Source of the DNA: Moellerella sp963519845
GTDB lineage: Bacteria; Pseudomonadota; Gammaproteobacteria; Enterobacterales; Enterobacteriaceae
Direction of reading: 5' to 3'
Assembly: GCA_963519845.1 (NCBI GenBank)
Contig: CAUQNX010000001.1
Span: 310,001 to 374,000, forward strand
Length of the DNA stretch: 64,000 nt
A program made the position numbers and the translations under genes. Below the pieces are notes generated by a model that was not told where the DNA came from, did no database searches, and worked only from the letters and a program-made list of their open reading frames with translations. This document shows, one piece after another, positions 42,807 to 51,701 of the stretch (its first letter is position 1; each line of letters opens with the position of its first letter).

Positions 42807-43238
42807 ATGAAAAAAATTACTATCGTTGCCATTACATCCGTATTAGTTTCATTACCTTTATTTGCTAGCGCTGTTGGTTTCTCTGGGCCTGGTGCTCCCG
42901 CAGCTGCGCCAGATAATGTGAATAATAGTAAAAACTATAATCGAGGACACAATAAAGCGCCCATTAATTTTGTTGCCACAAACTCAGCTGAGGTAGTCAA
43001 TTTGACCGACGGTTCTTATGTTCAACTAAAAGGAAATATCGTTAAACAACTTGATGCTAAACACTATGAATTTAATGATGGAACTAATTCGGTAACAGTA
43101 AAAATCGATCAAAAAAATTGGAGTGGATTGACAATTAACCCAGGAGATACAATCGAAATCCAAGGGAAAGTGAATAAAGACTGGAATAGCCCAGTCGAAG
43201 TTAATACATTTAATATTACTAAAGCCAGCGTTACATAA
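42807..43238 (+). CDS. Periplasmic BOF-fold stress protein (YgiW/VisP family)
   Basis: The 143-residue protein has a Sec signal peptide (residues 1-22, ending ASA) and a mature N-terminus VGFSGPGAPAA. An OB-like BOF domain follows: GSYVQLKGNIVKQLDAKHYEF, VTVKIDQKNWSGLTINPGDTIEIQGKVNKDW. YgiW/VisP proteins lie in the periplasm and are tied to stress tolerance and virulence in enterics. The gene is single, with TAGGAG before its ATG and a bidirectional terminator after it. In E. coli, ygiW is beside qseBC; here it is between panD and yadH. Confidence 0.88.
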   Translation: MKKITIVAITSVLVSLPLFASAVGFSGPGAPAAAPDNVNNSKNYNRGHNKAPINFVATNSAEVVNLTDGSYVQLKGNIVKQLDAKHYEFNDGTNSVTVKIDQKNWSGLTINPGDTIEIQGKVNKDWNSPVEVNTFNITKASVT

Positions 43239-43247
43239 TTAAGTTTT

Positions 43248-43277
43248 AAAAAAAGGCACTTGAGGTGCCTTTTTTTA
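43248..43277. terminator. Bidirectional terminator after the BOF-family gene
   Basis: The stem ggcac/gtgcc is extended by seven A-T pairs, with A and T tracts on both sides. It serves the plus-strand BOF gene and the minus-strand yadGH transcript. Confidence 0.92.
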
Positions 43278-43326
43278 TTTTTGCTATTAAAGATAACTCT
43301 CTTTAATACAATTTATATTATTAAAG

Positions 43327-44097
43327 TTAGCTTCTTAACCCACGACCTTTTTCAATCAAATACCAAGTCAGAATATAAAATACGATCAAGAAAGCGACCA
43401 AAACACCCAATGTCACAATAAGAGAGACATCGGCAATTCCTAAAAACCCATAACGGAATCCACTGATCATATAAACTATCGGATTCAATTTAGATACCGC
43501 TAACCAGAAAGGAGGTAACAGGGTCAGAGAGTAAAATACTCCACCTAAATAGGTCAATGGCGTTAATACAAAAGTCGGCACAATACTAATATCGTCAAAT
43601 GATTTGGCATAAATAGCATTGAGTAATCCTGCCAATGAAAACACTACCGCCGTTAATAACAGGGTAATAACGATCATTGTCCATGAATGAACGTGTAAAG
43701 GCACAAAAAATAGCGATATCAAGGTAACAAGAATACCAACCAAAACACCTCTCGCGACACCGCCACCAACAAATCCAGCAATAATCACATGGGTTGGAAC
43801 AGGCGCAACCAAAAGTTCTTCAATATTTTTCTGAAATTTAGAACCGAAAAATGATGAACAAACATTAGAATAAGAGTTGGTGATCACCGACATCATAATC
43901 AAACCGGGGACAATAAACTGCATATAGTCAAAGCCCCCCATTTCACCAATACGTGAACCAATTAAATTACCAAAAATAATAAAATAGAGTGACATGGTGA
44001 TCACAGGTGGCAACAAGGTTTGTGGCCAGATACGAGTAAAACGGGTTATTTCTCGTATCCAAATAGTTTTCAGTGCAACCCAATACAGCGCAATCAT
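43327..44097 (-). CDS. yadH: ABC-2 type transporter permease YadH
   Basis: YadH is the membrane subunit of the YadGH ABC exporter, whose substrate is unknown. The 256-residue protein has six hydrophobic helices typical of ABC-2 permeases, with GLIMMSVITNSYSNVCSSFFGSKFQKNIEELLVAPV and the late PLTYLGGVFYSL motif. Its ATG overlaps the yadG stop codon by four bases, so translation is coupled. The gene order yadG-yadH beside can is the E. coli order. Confidence 0.95.
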   Translation of the reverse strand: MIALYWVALKTIWIREITRFTRIWPQTLLPPVITMSLYFIIFGNLIGSRIGEMGGFDYMQFIVPGLIMMSVITNSYSNVCSSFFGSKFQKNIEELLVAPVPTHVIIAGFVGGGVARGVLVGILVTLISLFFVPLHVHSWTMIVITLLLTAVVFSLAGLLNAIYAKSFDDISIVPTFVLTPLTYLGGVFYSLTLLPPFWLAVSKLNPIVYMISGFRYGFLGIADVSLIVTLGVLVAFLIVFYILTWYLIEKGRGLRS

Positions 44098-45032
44098 TTT
44101 GTCTCTCCCTGCACTAATTCACTCTCTTTCTTAACTAAACCGACAAAAAGTTCTTCTAAACGATTCGCCTTATTACGCATACTCAAAATGGGGATACCTT
44201 GTTCACTAAATTGGGCAAAAATACTATTAAGTCCCTGCTCTCGTTTAACATCGACTTCAAGCGTCGAAGTATCGAGTAGACGCGAACTGTATCCTTTCAG
44301 CGCCGGAATAGCACTTTTAGGTGCCAAATCAAAAATAAAGGTTTCAGATTCTAACTGGCTAAGTAGCTGTTTCATGCTGGTATTTTCCACCAACTCGCCA
44401 TGCTGAATAATACCAATATTACGACAGAGCATTTCTGCTTCTTCAAGATAGTGGGTTGTCAGAATAATAGCTGTACCTTGTGCATTCAGCTCCTTAAGAA
44501 AGGTCCACATTGAGCGACGAAGTTCAATATCAACACCCGCAGTCGGCTCATCCAGAATCAGTAATCTGGGCTCATGCATCAAGGCTCTGGCAATCATCAA
44601 ACGTCGCTTCATACCACCGGAAAGATTGCGCGCCCGTTCATCACGCTTACCCCAAAGATCCAACTGAGTCAGATAACGTTCAGCGCGTGTATGTGCAACA
44701 GGACGCGGCACACCATAATATCCTGCTTGATTGAGTACAATTTGCAGCACTGTCTCGAAAGGGTTGAAATTAAACTCTTGTGGCACTAAGCCAAGTTGCC
44801 GCTTCGCATTCACAACTTCTTTATCAAGATCATAACCAAATACTTTTACCGAACCACTGCTTTTATTAACCAGTGAGCTAATAATGCCGATTGTAGTGGA
44901 TTTACCCGCGCCGTTTGGTCCTAATAGTGCATAAAAGTCGCCATCTTCTACACACAGATCAATTCCACGTAATGCTTTCACATCACCTGGATAGGTTTTA
45001 GTGAGTTGTGATAATTCAAGTGCGTATGTCAT
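44094..45032 (-). CDS. yadG: ABC transporter ATP-binding protein YadG
   Basis: YadG powers the YadGH exporter. It has Walker A GPNGAGKST, the Q-loop GLVPQEFNFNP, the signature LSGGMKRR, Walker B LLILDEPTAGVD and the switch His in TTHYLEEAE. The frame opens at 45074, but the ATG at 45032 (MTYALELSQLTKTYPG) matches the family, giving 312 residues. Its ribosome binding site is weak (AAGGG some distance upstream). It is divergent from can. Confidence 0.95.
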   Translation of the reverse strand: MTYALELSQLTKTYPGDVKALRGIDLCVEDGDFYALLGPNGAGKSTTIGIISSLVNKSSGSVKVFGYDLDKEVVNAKRQLGLVPQEFNFNPFETVLQIVLNQAGYYGVPRPVAHTRAERYLTQLDLWGKRDERARNLSGGMKRRLMIARALMHEPRLLILDEPTAGVDIELRRSMWTFLKELNAQGTAIILTTHYLEEAEMLCRNIGIIQHGELVENTSMKQLLSQLESETFIFDLAPKSAIPALKGYSSRLLDTSTLEVDVKREQGLNSIFAQFSEQGIPILSMRNKANRLEELFVGLVKKESELVQGETK

Positions 45033-45284
45033 AAATAAAAAAAACCCTTTATTCTTAAGCCTGTTTAGAGGCAATATAACTCGATAATGCTATTTTTTCT
45101 AAAATTTGTTATACATAAAGAGTGAAAAATAACAAAGGTGATTAAATAAAAAATTTACATCATCAATAATTATTTGATAAATTAGCAACATAGCTGCCAC
45201 TCAAAAAATTCTATAACAAATTATTAATAAATCAATTAATGTATATATGATTTAATAGAAAGAAACACAATCAGGCTAAACATC

Positions 45285-45938
45285 ATGATGAAAAAAATAG
45301 AAGAACTGCTAGCAAATAATGAGCAGTGGTCAAATTCAGTAAATGAAGAAAGTCCTGAATTTTTCAAAGAGTTATCCAAAGCACAAAACCCACATTTTTT
45401 ATGGATCGGCTGTTCTGATAGCCGAGTACCCGCTGAGAAACTGATCAACGCCGCACCTGGCGATCTGTTCGTGCACCGTAATGTTGCCAACTTAGTGATC
45501 CATACTGATCTAAACTGCTTATCAGTGATCCAATATGCTGTCGACGTTCTCCAAGTCGAGCATATTATCATTTGTGGCCATTATGGCTGCGGAGGCATTG
45601 AAGCTGCCGTTGATAATACAGAGCTGGGACTGATCAATAACTGGCTATTACATATTCGCGATATTTGGTATCGCCATAGCTCGATGCTCGGTGAGCTTAA
45701 GCCATGCGAACGATTAAATCGGCTATGTGAATTGAATGTGGTAGAGCAAGTTTATAATCTTGGTCACTCAACCATTATGCAGTCCGCTTGGAAGCGTGGA
45801 CAAAAAATCATGATCCATGGCTGGGTATATGGAATCAACAACGGCCGGCTAAATGATTTATATATCACCGCAGATAGTCGCGAAAAATTAGAGTTACGCT
45901 ATCGTGAAGCTATCTCTAATTTGACCCAGAAAAAATAG
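45285..45938 (+). CDS. can: Beta-class carbonic anhydrase
   Basis: Can interconverts CO2 and bicarbonate and supplies bicarbonate for growth in air. The 217-residue protein has the zinc ligands and Asp-Arg dyad in WIGCSDSRVPAE and ICGHYGCGG. With the second ATG (45288) as start the ligands fall at C42, D44, H98 and C101 as in E. coli, so 45288 may be the true start. It is divergent from yadGH and convergent with hpt, as in E. coli. Confidence 0.97.
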   Translation: MMKKIEELLANNEQWSNSVNEESPEFFKELSKAQNPHFLWIGCSDSRVPAEKLINAAPGDLFVHRNVANLVIHTDLNCLSVIQYAVDVLQVEHIIICGHYGCGGIEAAVDNTELGLINNWLLHIRDIWYRHSSMLGELKPCERLNRLCELNVVEQVYNLGHSTIMQSAWKRGQKIMIHGWVYGINNGRLNDLYITADSREKLELRYREAISNLTQKK

Positions 45939-45958
45939 TTACTACCCAAAAATAACTA

Positions 45959-45981
45959 AGGCCAATGCAGAACATTGGCCT
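45959..45981. terminator. Bidirectional terminator between can and hpt
   Basis: A perfect 9-bp stem (45959-45967 with 45973-45981) and a five-base loop sit in the 65-base convergent gap. Flanks are AT-rich on both sides. Confidence 0.75.
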
Positions 45982-46003
45982 ATTATATTCTGGTTGGTGG
46001 AGC

Positions 46004-46540
46004 TTACTCTTCGAGTAAAGTCACATGACCAATATAGGGCAGATGGCGATAACGCTGAGCATAATCAATACCATATCCGACAACAAATTTATCTTCGATC
46101 GAATAACCAATCCACTCGACAGGTACATCCACTTCGCGGCGTGAGGGCTTATCTAATAGTGTGCAGATAGCTACCGATCTTGGTCCACGCAATGCCAAAA
46201 TATCACGTACTTTGTTTAGTGTATTTCCAGAATCAATAATATCTTCAACAATCAAAACATGCTTATTACGGATGTCTTCATCGAGATCTTTCACTATCTT
46301 CACATCACGACTTGAATTCATCGTATTGCCATAGCTTGAGACTGTCATAAAATCGACTTCATGAGGAGCTTGAACTTTACGGCACAGGTCTGCCATAAAG
46401 ATAAATGAGCCTTTTAGCAAGCCAACAAGCACTAGGTCGCCATCAACATTCTGATAATGCTCTGTAATTTGCTCTGCCAGTTCGCTAACGCGTTGGCTAA
46501 TCTCTTCTTCAGAGTACATCACTTCTACGATATGTTTCAA
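46004..46540 (-). CDS. hpt: Hypoxanthine phosphoribosyltransferase
   Basis: Hpt salvages hypoxanthine (and guanine weakly) to IMP/GMP with PRPP. The 178-residue protein equals E. coli in length and has the PRPP-binding VLIVEDIIDSGNTL, LKGSFIFMADL and the base-binding DKFVVGYGIDYAQRYRHLP. It is a single gene. In E. coli gcd lies between hpt and cueO; here the interval holds a small membrane protein gene and long spacers. Confidence 0.97.
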   Translation of the reverse strand: MKHIVEVMYSEEEISQRVSELAEQITEHYQNVDGDLVLVGLLKGSFIFMADLCRKVQAPHEVDFMTVSSYGNTMNSSRDVKIVKDLDEDIRNKHVLIVEDIIDSGNTLNKVRDILALRGPRSVAICTLLDKPSRREVDVPVEWIGYSIEDKFVVGYGIDYAQRYRHLPYIGHVTLLEE

Positions 46541-47060
46541 TTTATCTATATCTCATTGTTTTTACTTGACTAACTCATGCTTAATTGTTGTTTAACCCCA
46601 TTAGTGAAATCGGTTAACTCACCAATAAAGGGACTCACTGAAAAAAGCACAAAACAAAATACTAGGCTCAGTATAACAGAACTCATCATCGACTGTGAAA
46701 GAAGAAGTTAAATTGCCGTGAGTAATAATTAGGATAAGAAGTCGATAATCGGCTCAAATAACCTATGTTAAGTTGACTTAAGCCGATAGAAAAGTGATTT
46801 AGCGAAGGTTAATCATTAAAATAACGTTAATTAATTCACGACAAGTTATAGAATATAATGATTCTTATTTAAGATAACTAAATTAAAGAACATATTCTAA
46901 ATTAACTACCATAAGGTCCAATTAGTTTTTTAATTCTTTATTATACTCAGTCAATAGAATTAGTTATATATACTAAAATTAGAATCGTATTGATTGCAAT
47001 ATATCTTAACTTTAGGTGTTATCAATAGAAATATTTATAATCAATGAGATAAGAAAATCT
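46541..47060. other. Gene-free AT-rich spacer between hpt and the small membrane protein
   Basis: I see no supported gene in these 520 bases. A 7-bp inverted repeat (atcggct with agccgat) lies near 46750-46790. The hpt promoter should lie in the first part. This is where E. coli carries gcd; no remnant is recognisable. Confidence 0.5.
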
Positions 47061-47405
47061 TTACTGATATGCCGTATTGTTAAATATAGCCATTAAACCA
47101 GAGAACATAAATAAAAGAATAATCGCATTCAAAATAGCTGCAATAATAAAATTCATTAAACCCGCTCTATTCCAAGTCTCTTGTACTGCCATAAAGGTTT
47201 CAACGTCTTTATAATTACCATTTTTCCACGCCCACTCGTTGCCTTTGTATCCGCAGACAAAAATCCAAAAGAGGTTAAATCCTGGAATAATACAGAGTAA
47301 GGGTAAATATGTTCTATTACCCAGTCCCCAACAAATATTAAAGAAAAATGCGCCCCAATTCCATTGTTTAATTTCTTGTGGGATTTGTTTAACTGAATAA
47401 TACAT
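47061..47405 (-). CDS. Small inner-membrane protein with WNWGAF and KGNEWAW motifs
   Basis: The 114-residue protein has three hydrophobic segments, about 18-50 (two short ones with GLGNRTYLPLL between) and 83-108. The motifs IKQWNWGAFFFNICWGLGN and CGYKGNEWAW recur in a family of small bacterial membrane proteins with no firm function, sometimes mislabelled ribonuclease G. GGAGATTTA precedes the ATG. It stands alone between hpt and cueO. I cannot assign a function. Confidence 0.75.
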   Translation of the reverse strand: MYYSVKQIPQEIKQWNWGAFFFNICWGLGNRTYLPLLCIIPGFNLFWIFVCGYKGNEWAWKNGNYKDVETFMAVQETWNRAGLMNFIIAAILNAIILLFMFSGLMAIFNNTAYQ

Positions 47406-47565
47406 TAAATCTCCTGTTTAGTCTAAACCTGACTATGATCATGTATTATTATCTGTTTAGTATAATTTGCATATAGCTAAATTGCACTTGCAAACTAACA
47501 ATTACAATTAGCAATAACATAAAATAAAATACAGTTATATTTATAGTTTAACAAATCAATAAATA

Positions 47566-47598
47566 ACAAAAAATGCCTTCACTTTAAGTAAAGGCATT
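47566..47598 (-). terminator. Rho-independent terminator of cueO
   Basis: In minus-strand RNA an 8-bp stem (47598-47591 with 47579-47572) is followed by UUUUUU from the A tract at 47567-47573. It lies about 43 bases after the cueO stop. Confidence 0.85.
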
Positions 47599-47640
47599 AA
47601 AATTAATATATATATATAGGTTTATTCTTAATAAAATATA

Positions 47641-49260
47641 TTAGCTAACAGTAAAACCCATCATCATTCCAGTGTCTTCATGTTCTAATAAATGACAATG
47701 TGCCATGTAGGGGTGCTCTTTTGTCGCTGGATGATTAAATTCGACTAAGATCTCACTAACATCGCCATCAACACGAACCATATCTTTCCAGCCTCTGCGA
47801 TGAGTCGCAACTTGCTGTCCATTCTCTTTTAAAATACGGAAACGTGTACCATGAACGTGGAATGGATGTAGCATCATATCGCCACGCCCTGAAATCACCC
47901 AAACCTCTTGCTTATTCATTGGGGCATTAAATGCAGGATGAGTCATGGAGAATGGCATGCCATTGATACTATTGGCATTATAAATATCAATATCGCCCTG
48001 TCCACCAGCACAGCCTTTTCCGCCACCCATATTGCCATGGCCACTCATACCACCGCCCATATTCATATTGCCATGGCCGCCCATACCGCCACCCATATTC
48101 ATATTACCATGGCCGCCCATGCTCCCCATGGCTTCTGCACCATAGCGTTCACGCAATAGCATCATACCTTGCATATCAAGACGCATATCCATCATCAAAC
48201 GGAAATTACGGCGCTCTAAACCAACTAAGGAAGGCAGTGCTGCTATTGTGGCTAATGAGCTGGGTAAAATACGACTTCCGGCACTTAATGAGGTTTCAAT
48301 ACGTAAAACAGGTACTGGTTCATTAAAGGGTGCGATGCCCATTCCAATTTGGCCAACAGGGAGCGTTACTAAATCAAATGAACGACCATCAGAGGTATCT
48401 ATCAATATTTCAAAACGTTCGCCCATTAAGAGAGGAAGTTCTTTCACTTCAACAGGTTCAGCCAGCAATCCACCATCACTGGCGACAACGTACATTTTAC
48501 GTTGATCGCTAGTCGAAATATTTAGACTTCTAGCATTACAACCATTGAGTAGACGAAGACGTAACCAACCTTTAGGAGCGATATGTTTAGGTAATATAGT
48601 GCCATTTGTCAGCATCATATCGCCAAACCAACCTACAGCCGCGCTCATCACATCTAATTGATAGTCAATTTGACCATCTTCACTCAGACGCTTATCCTGC
48701 AAAATAACGGGAATGTCATCTACACCCCAATTATTCGGTAATCCTCTACCTGCACTCTCTTGATCTTCTATCAACACTAAGCCCGCTAAGCCCATCGCTA
48801 CCTGATAGCCAGTTTTACCATGGGTATGAGGGTGGAACCAGCAGGTTGCTTCAGGTTGGTTAACAGTAAAATTAACCACACGACTCGCGCCCGGCTTGAT
48901 AATAGCTTGTGGACCACCATCCTCTTCACCCGAAATCTCTAAACCGTGCCAATGAACAGTCGTCGCTTCCGTTAATTCATTTTTAATGTTAATGGTAATA
49001 GCTTGTCCATTTTTTAATTTTAATGCTGGCCCTAATAAGTTACCATTATATCCCCACGTAACTGTATTTTTACTGGGCAGAAATTGTGAGCTGCCTTGTT
49101 GTATTTGCAGATTAATATTGCCTGCTGCATCTGGGGTAACTTGAGGTGGAATGGGTAATTGAGGGTAGTTTTCTGCGGCCATTGCGAATCGACTCCATGC
49201 TGGAAGTATACTGACGCCCCCAACTACCGCGCTTAATTTTAAAAATTCCCGACGTTGCAT
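47641..49260 (-). CDS. cueO: Multicopper oxidase CueO with Met/His/Gly repeat insert
   Basis: CueO oxidises Cu(I) to Cu(II) in the periplasm and protects against copper. The 539-residue protein starts with a Tat signal (QRREFLKLSAVVGG), so the ATG at 49260 with AAGGAAAGG upstream is chosen over 49287. The four copper ligand blocks are present: HWHG, HPHTHG, HPFHVHG and HCHLLEHE. A methionine-rich insert near residues 380-420 is built of repeats of the type MGGHGNMNMGGG, from a 36-bp DNA repeat at about 48030-48125. In E. coli this Met-rich region supplies the substrate copper site. A CueR-type promoter precedes the gene. Confidence 0.96.
   Translation of the reverse strand: MQRREFLKLSAVVGGVSILPAWSRFAMAAENYPQLPIPPQVTPDAAGNINLQIQQGSSQFLPSKNTVTWGYNGNLLGPALKLKNGQAITINIKNELTEATTVHWHGLEISGEEDGGPQAIIKPGASRVVNFTVNQPEATCWFHPHTHGKTGYQVAMGLAGLVLIEDQESAGRGLPNNWGVDDIPVILQDKRLSEDGQIDYQLDVMSAAVGWFGDMMLTNGTILPKHIAPKGWLRLRLLNGCNARSLNISTSDQRKMYVVASDGGLLAEPVEVKELPLLMGERFEILIDTSDGRSFDLVTLPVGQIGMGIAPFNEPVPVLRIETSLSAGSRILPSSLATIAALPSLVGLERRNFRLMMDMRLDMQGMMLLRERYGAEAMGSMGGHGNMNMGGGMGGHGNMNMGGGMSGHGNMGGGKGCAGGQGDIDIYNANSINGMPFSMTHPAFNAPMNKQEVWVISGRGDMMLHPFHVHGTRFRILKENGQQVATHRRGWKDMVRVDGDVSEILVEFNHPATKEHPYMAHCHLLEHEDTGMMMGFTVS
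48030..48125 (-). repeat. 36-bp in-frame repeat in cueO
   Basis: Two nearly identical copies and a diverged third encode the 12-residue unit MGGHGNMNMGGG. Copy number could vary by slippage without frameshift. Boundaries are approximate. Confidence 0.8.
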
Positions 49261-49343
49261 AATGCCTTTCCTTTTAGGGTGAGCCAATCCGCAGCTCAGA
49301 ATGGATAACCATCTTTCAAAATAAAAGATGATGTCATATTGAT

Positions 49344-49374
49344 ATGATAAAGGTTACCCTTGGTGGAAGGTCAA
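49344..49374 (-). promoter_or_regulatory. CueR-controlled promoter of cueO
   Basis: On the minus strand TTGACC (49374-49369) and TATCAT (49349-49344) are separated by 19 bases, the long spacer typical of MerR-family promoters. The spacer carries ACCTTCCACCAAGGGTAACC, close to the CueR dyad of the E. coli copA promoter. Confidence 0.8.
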
Positions 49375-49488
49375 CAATGTCCCTCTTATTATGAAGGTTA
49401 TTTGCGTTAATTTAAGAAAAATAAACTTGACTCACAATTCTATTCTTATGATAACGTAACTTGACATAAAATCGGTATAGAATAGCGA

Positions 49489-49836
49489 ATGCGCAAATTT
49501 ATCTTATTTTCCTATATTTTATCGCTGCTGGGATTTGCCCATGTAGCCAAAGCACTTTCCCCGAACGAAGCTGAAGATCTTGCCGATCTTACGGCTGTTT
49601 TTGTCTATTTAAAATATGACTGTGGGTATTCTCAAATTCCAGATCGTGAAATTGAACGAGCCATTGTCTATTTTGCTAGCAGCAATAAGTGGGATCTAAC
49701 CAATTATAATGCACTGATGATGACTGAGCTGAATAAAGCCAGTTATAACGACCTCAAGGGTATTCCCCTCTCTACAGACTTTAAATGCCAATCACTCGCA
49801 CGCGACTCTTTGGGTTTATTCGCTTACGTTAAATAA
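49489..49836 (+). CDS. yacC: YacC family small secreted protein
   Basis: The 115-residue protein has a signal peptide (residues 1-22, ending AKA) and matches E. coli YacC along its length: LSPNEAEDLADLTAVFVYLKYDCGY, ERAIVYFASSNKWDLTNYNALM and the end CQSLARDSLGLFAYVK. Two cysteines (in DCGY and FKCQS) probably form a disulfide. YacC is related to GspS/AspS-type pilotins of type II secretion, but its role is unproven. It lies upstream of speE, as in E. coli, and is divergent from cueO. Confidence 0.9.
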   Translation: MRKFILFSYILSLLGFAHVAKALSPNEAEDLADLTAVFVYLKYDCGYSQIPDREIERAIVYFASSNKWDLTNYNALMMTELNKASYNDLKGIPLSTDFKCQSLARDSLGLFAYVK

Positions 49837-49949
49837 TTATTCGTTTTCCTCATCGCTTAAAATAGGGCAAACTTAATAGTGCAACAATCCATATTGTTGG
49901 CTATGATGAGCCCCTTTTTATGGCCATCTTGATAGAGGAAAAACAGGAT

Positions 49950-50822
49950 ATGTCAAAAAAAAATCGTTGGTCCGAAACACTACACAGTGAGTTTGGTCAA
50001 TACTTTAGCGTCGATAACGTCTTATATCATGATAAGACAGAACATCAAGATCTGATCATTTTTGAGAATGCTAAAATGGGTCGCATAATGGCTCTTGATG
50101 GTGTCGTTCAAACGACAGAGCGTGATGAATTTATCTACCACGAAATGATGGCTCATGTTCCCCTATTTTCGCATGAACATGCAAAAAGTGTCTTAATCAT
50201 TGGTGGTGGTGATGGAGGTATGCTGCGTGAAGTTTGTCGGCATACTTATCTCAAAAAAATCACTATGGTTGAAATTGATGCGGGTGTTATTGAATTCTGC
50301 CGTCAATATCTACCTAATCATAATGCTGGTGCTTATGATGATCCTCGATTCAATTTGGTGATTGATGATGGCGTTAACTTTGTCAAAACGACAGATCAAA
50401 AATTCGATATCATCATTTCAGATTGCACGGATCCTATTGGTCCCGGTGAAGGCCTGTTCACTTCTGAGTTTTATGAAGGCTGCGCTCGTTGCTTGAATAC
50501 TGGCGGTATTTTCGTCGCACAAAATGGTGTTTGCTTTCTACAACAAGCAGAAGCTGTTAATAGCCAGCAAAAATTAAGTCACTATTTTGCTGATGCCAGC
50601 TTTTATCAAGCCGCAATACCTACCTATTATGGCGGGATAATGACCTTTGCATGGGCGACACAAGATCGTGCGCTACGCCATCTCACCCAAGAAGTCATAC
50701 AACAACGTTTTACTGCCGCTGGTATTAGCTGCCGCTATTATACCCCTGCCATTCATTTAGCCAGTTTTGCCTTACCGCAATATTTGCTCGATGCACTATC
50801 TAATCAACCTGAATCACCCTAA
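49950..50822 (+). CDS. speE: Spermidine synthase
   Basis: SpeE transfers aminopropyl from decarboxylated S-adenosylmethionine to putrescine. The 290-residue protein has the Rossmann motif LIIGGGDGGMLREV, TTERDEFIYHEMM and the catalytic Asp in IISDCTDPIGPGEGLF. The frame opens at 49920, but ATG 49950 fits the family start (M-KK-W-ETLHxxFGQYF), with GAGG upstream. speD follows 18 bases later, so spermidine synthesis is one operon. Confidence 0.97.
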   Translation: MSKKNRWSETLHSEFGQYFSVDNVLYHDKTEHQDLIIFENAKMGRIMALDGVVQTTERDEFIYHEMMAHVPLFSHEHAKSVLIIGGGDGGMLREVCRHTYLKKITMVEIDAGVIEFCRQYLPNHNAGAYDDPRFNLVIDDGVNFVKTTDQKFDIIISDCTDPIGPGEGLFTSEFYEGCARCLNTGGIFVAQNGVCFLQQAEAVNSQQKLSHYFADASFYQAAIPTYYGGIMTFAWATQDRALRHLTQEVIQQRFTAAGISCRYYTPAIHLASFALPQYLLDALSNQPESP

Positions 50823-50840
50823 GCCAGGAGGTGGAATAAA

Positions 50841-51635
50841 TTGCACAAATTGAAATTGCATGGTTTTAATAACCTAACTAAAAGTCTCAGCTTTAGTATT
50901 TATGATATTTGTTATGCGAAAACAGCTGCTGATCGCGATAGTTATATTGCTTATATCGATGAACAGTACAATGCGAATCGTTTAACCGAAATTCTGACTG
51001 AAACCTGCGCCATTATTGGTGCTAATATTCTTAATATTGCTCGTCAGGATTATGATCCCCAAGGTGCTAGCGTTACCCTACTGATCAGCGAAGAGCCAAT
51101 TGCCCCAGAAGATATTGATAATACAGAAAATCCAGGGCCATTGCCGGACTCCGTTGTTGCTCATCTCGATAAAAGCCATATTTGCGTACACACCTATCCA
51201 GAGAGTCATCCTGATGGAGGAATTTGTACGTTTAGGGCGGATATTGAAGTTTCTACCTGCGGGGTAATTTCGCCACTTAAGGCACTTAATTATCTGATCC
51301 ATATACTGGAATCAGATATTGTCACTATGGATTATCGTGTCAGAGGTTTTACTCGAGATATCGATGGCGTTAAGCATTATATCGACCACGAAATTAGTTC
51401 TATTCAAAACTATATGACTGAGGAAATACAATCTCAATATCATATGATGGATGTAAATATTTATCAGGAAAATTTATTTCATACTAAAATGATGCTAAAA
51501 AGTTTTGAGTTGAATGATTGTTTATTTAACACCACAGCAGCACAATTAACCGCAGAAGAGAGTGCACTTATTACTCGAAAATTAAATAAAGAGATGCACG
51601 AAATTTACTACGGCCGTAATTTACCCGAGCTCTAA
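50841..51635 (+). CDS. speD: S-adenosylmethionine decarboxylase proenzyme, TTG start
   Basis: SpeD supplies decarboxylated S-adenosylmethionine to SpeE. It is a pyruvoyl enzyme cleaved between Lys111 and Ser112, seen in HLDKSHICVHTYPESHP. The 264-residue length equals E. coli. The start is TTG at 50841, placed by AGGAGGTG eight bases upstream and the family N-terminus xKLKLHGFNNLTKSLS. It is the last gene of the speE-speD operon and is followed by a terminator. Confidence 0.97.
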   Translation: MHKLKLHGFNNLTKSLSFSIYDICYAKTAADRDSYIAYIDEQYNANRLTEILTETCAIIGANILNIARQDYDPQGASVTLLISEEPIAPEDIDNTENPGPLPDSVVAHLDKSHICVHTYPESHPDGGICTFRADIEVSTCGVISPLKALNYLIHILESDIVTMDYRVRGFTRDIDGVKHYIDHEISSIQNYMTEEIQSQYHMMDVNIYQENLFHTKMMLKSFELNDCLFNTTAAQLTAEESALITRKLNKEMHEIYYGRNLPEL

Positions 51636-51641
51636 TATATT

Positions 51642-51671
51642 AAAGCCTCTCATTGAATGATGAGAGGCTTT
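51642..51671 (+). terminator. Terminator of speED
   Basis: A perfect 12-bp stem (51642-51653 with 51660-51671) with a six-base loop ends in a T tract, six bases after the speD stop. It may also slow the convergent permease transcript. Confidence 0.88.
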
Positions 51672-51701
51672 TATTATCATTTAACTATCCGCACTATTTA
51701 T

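Noticed and set aside
47908..48159. Plus-strand frame with His/Thr/Ala repeats opposite cueO
   Set aside because: Antisense shadow of the Met/Gly/His repeat in cueO, which has all copper motifs and a regulated promoter.
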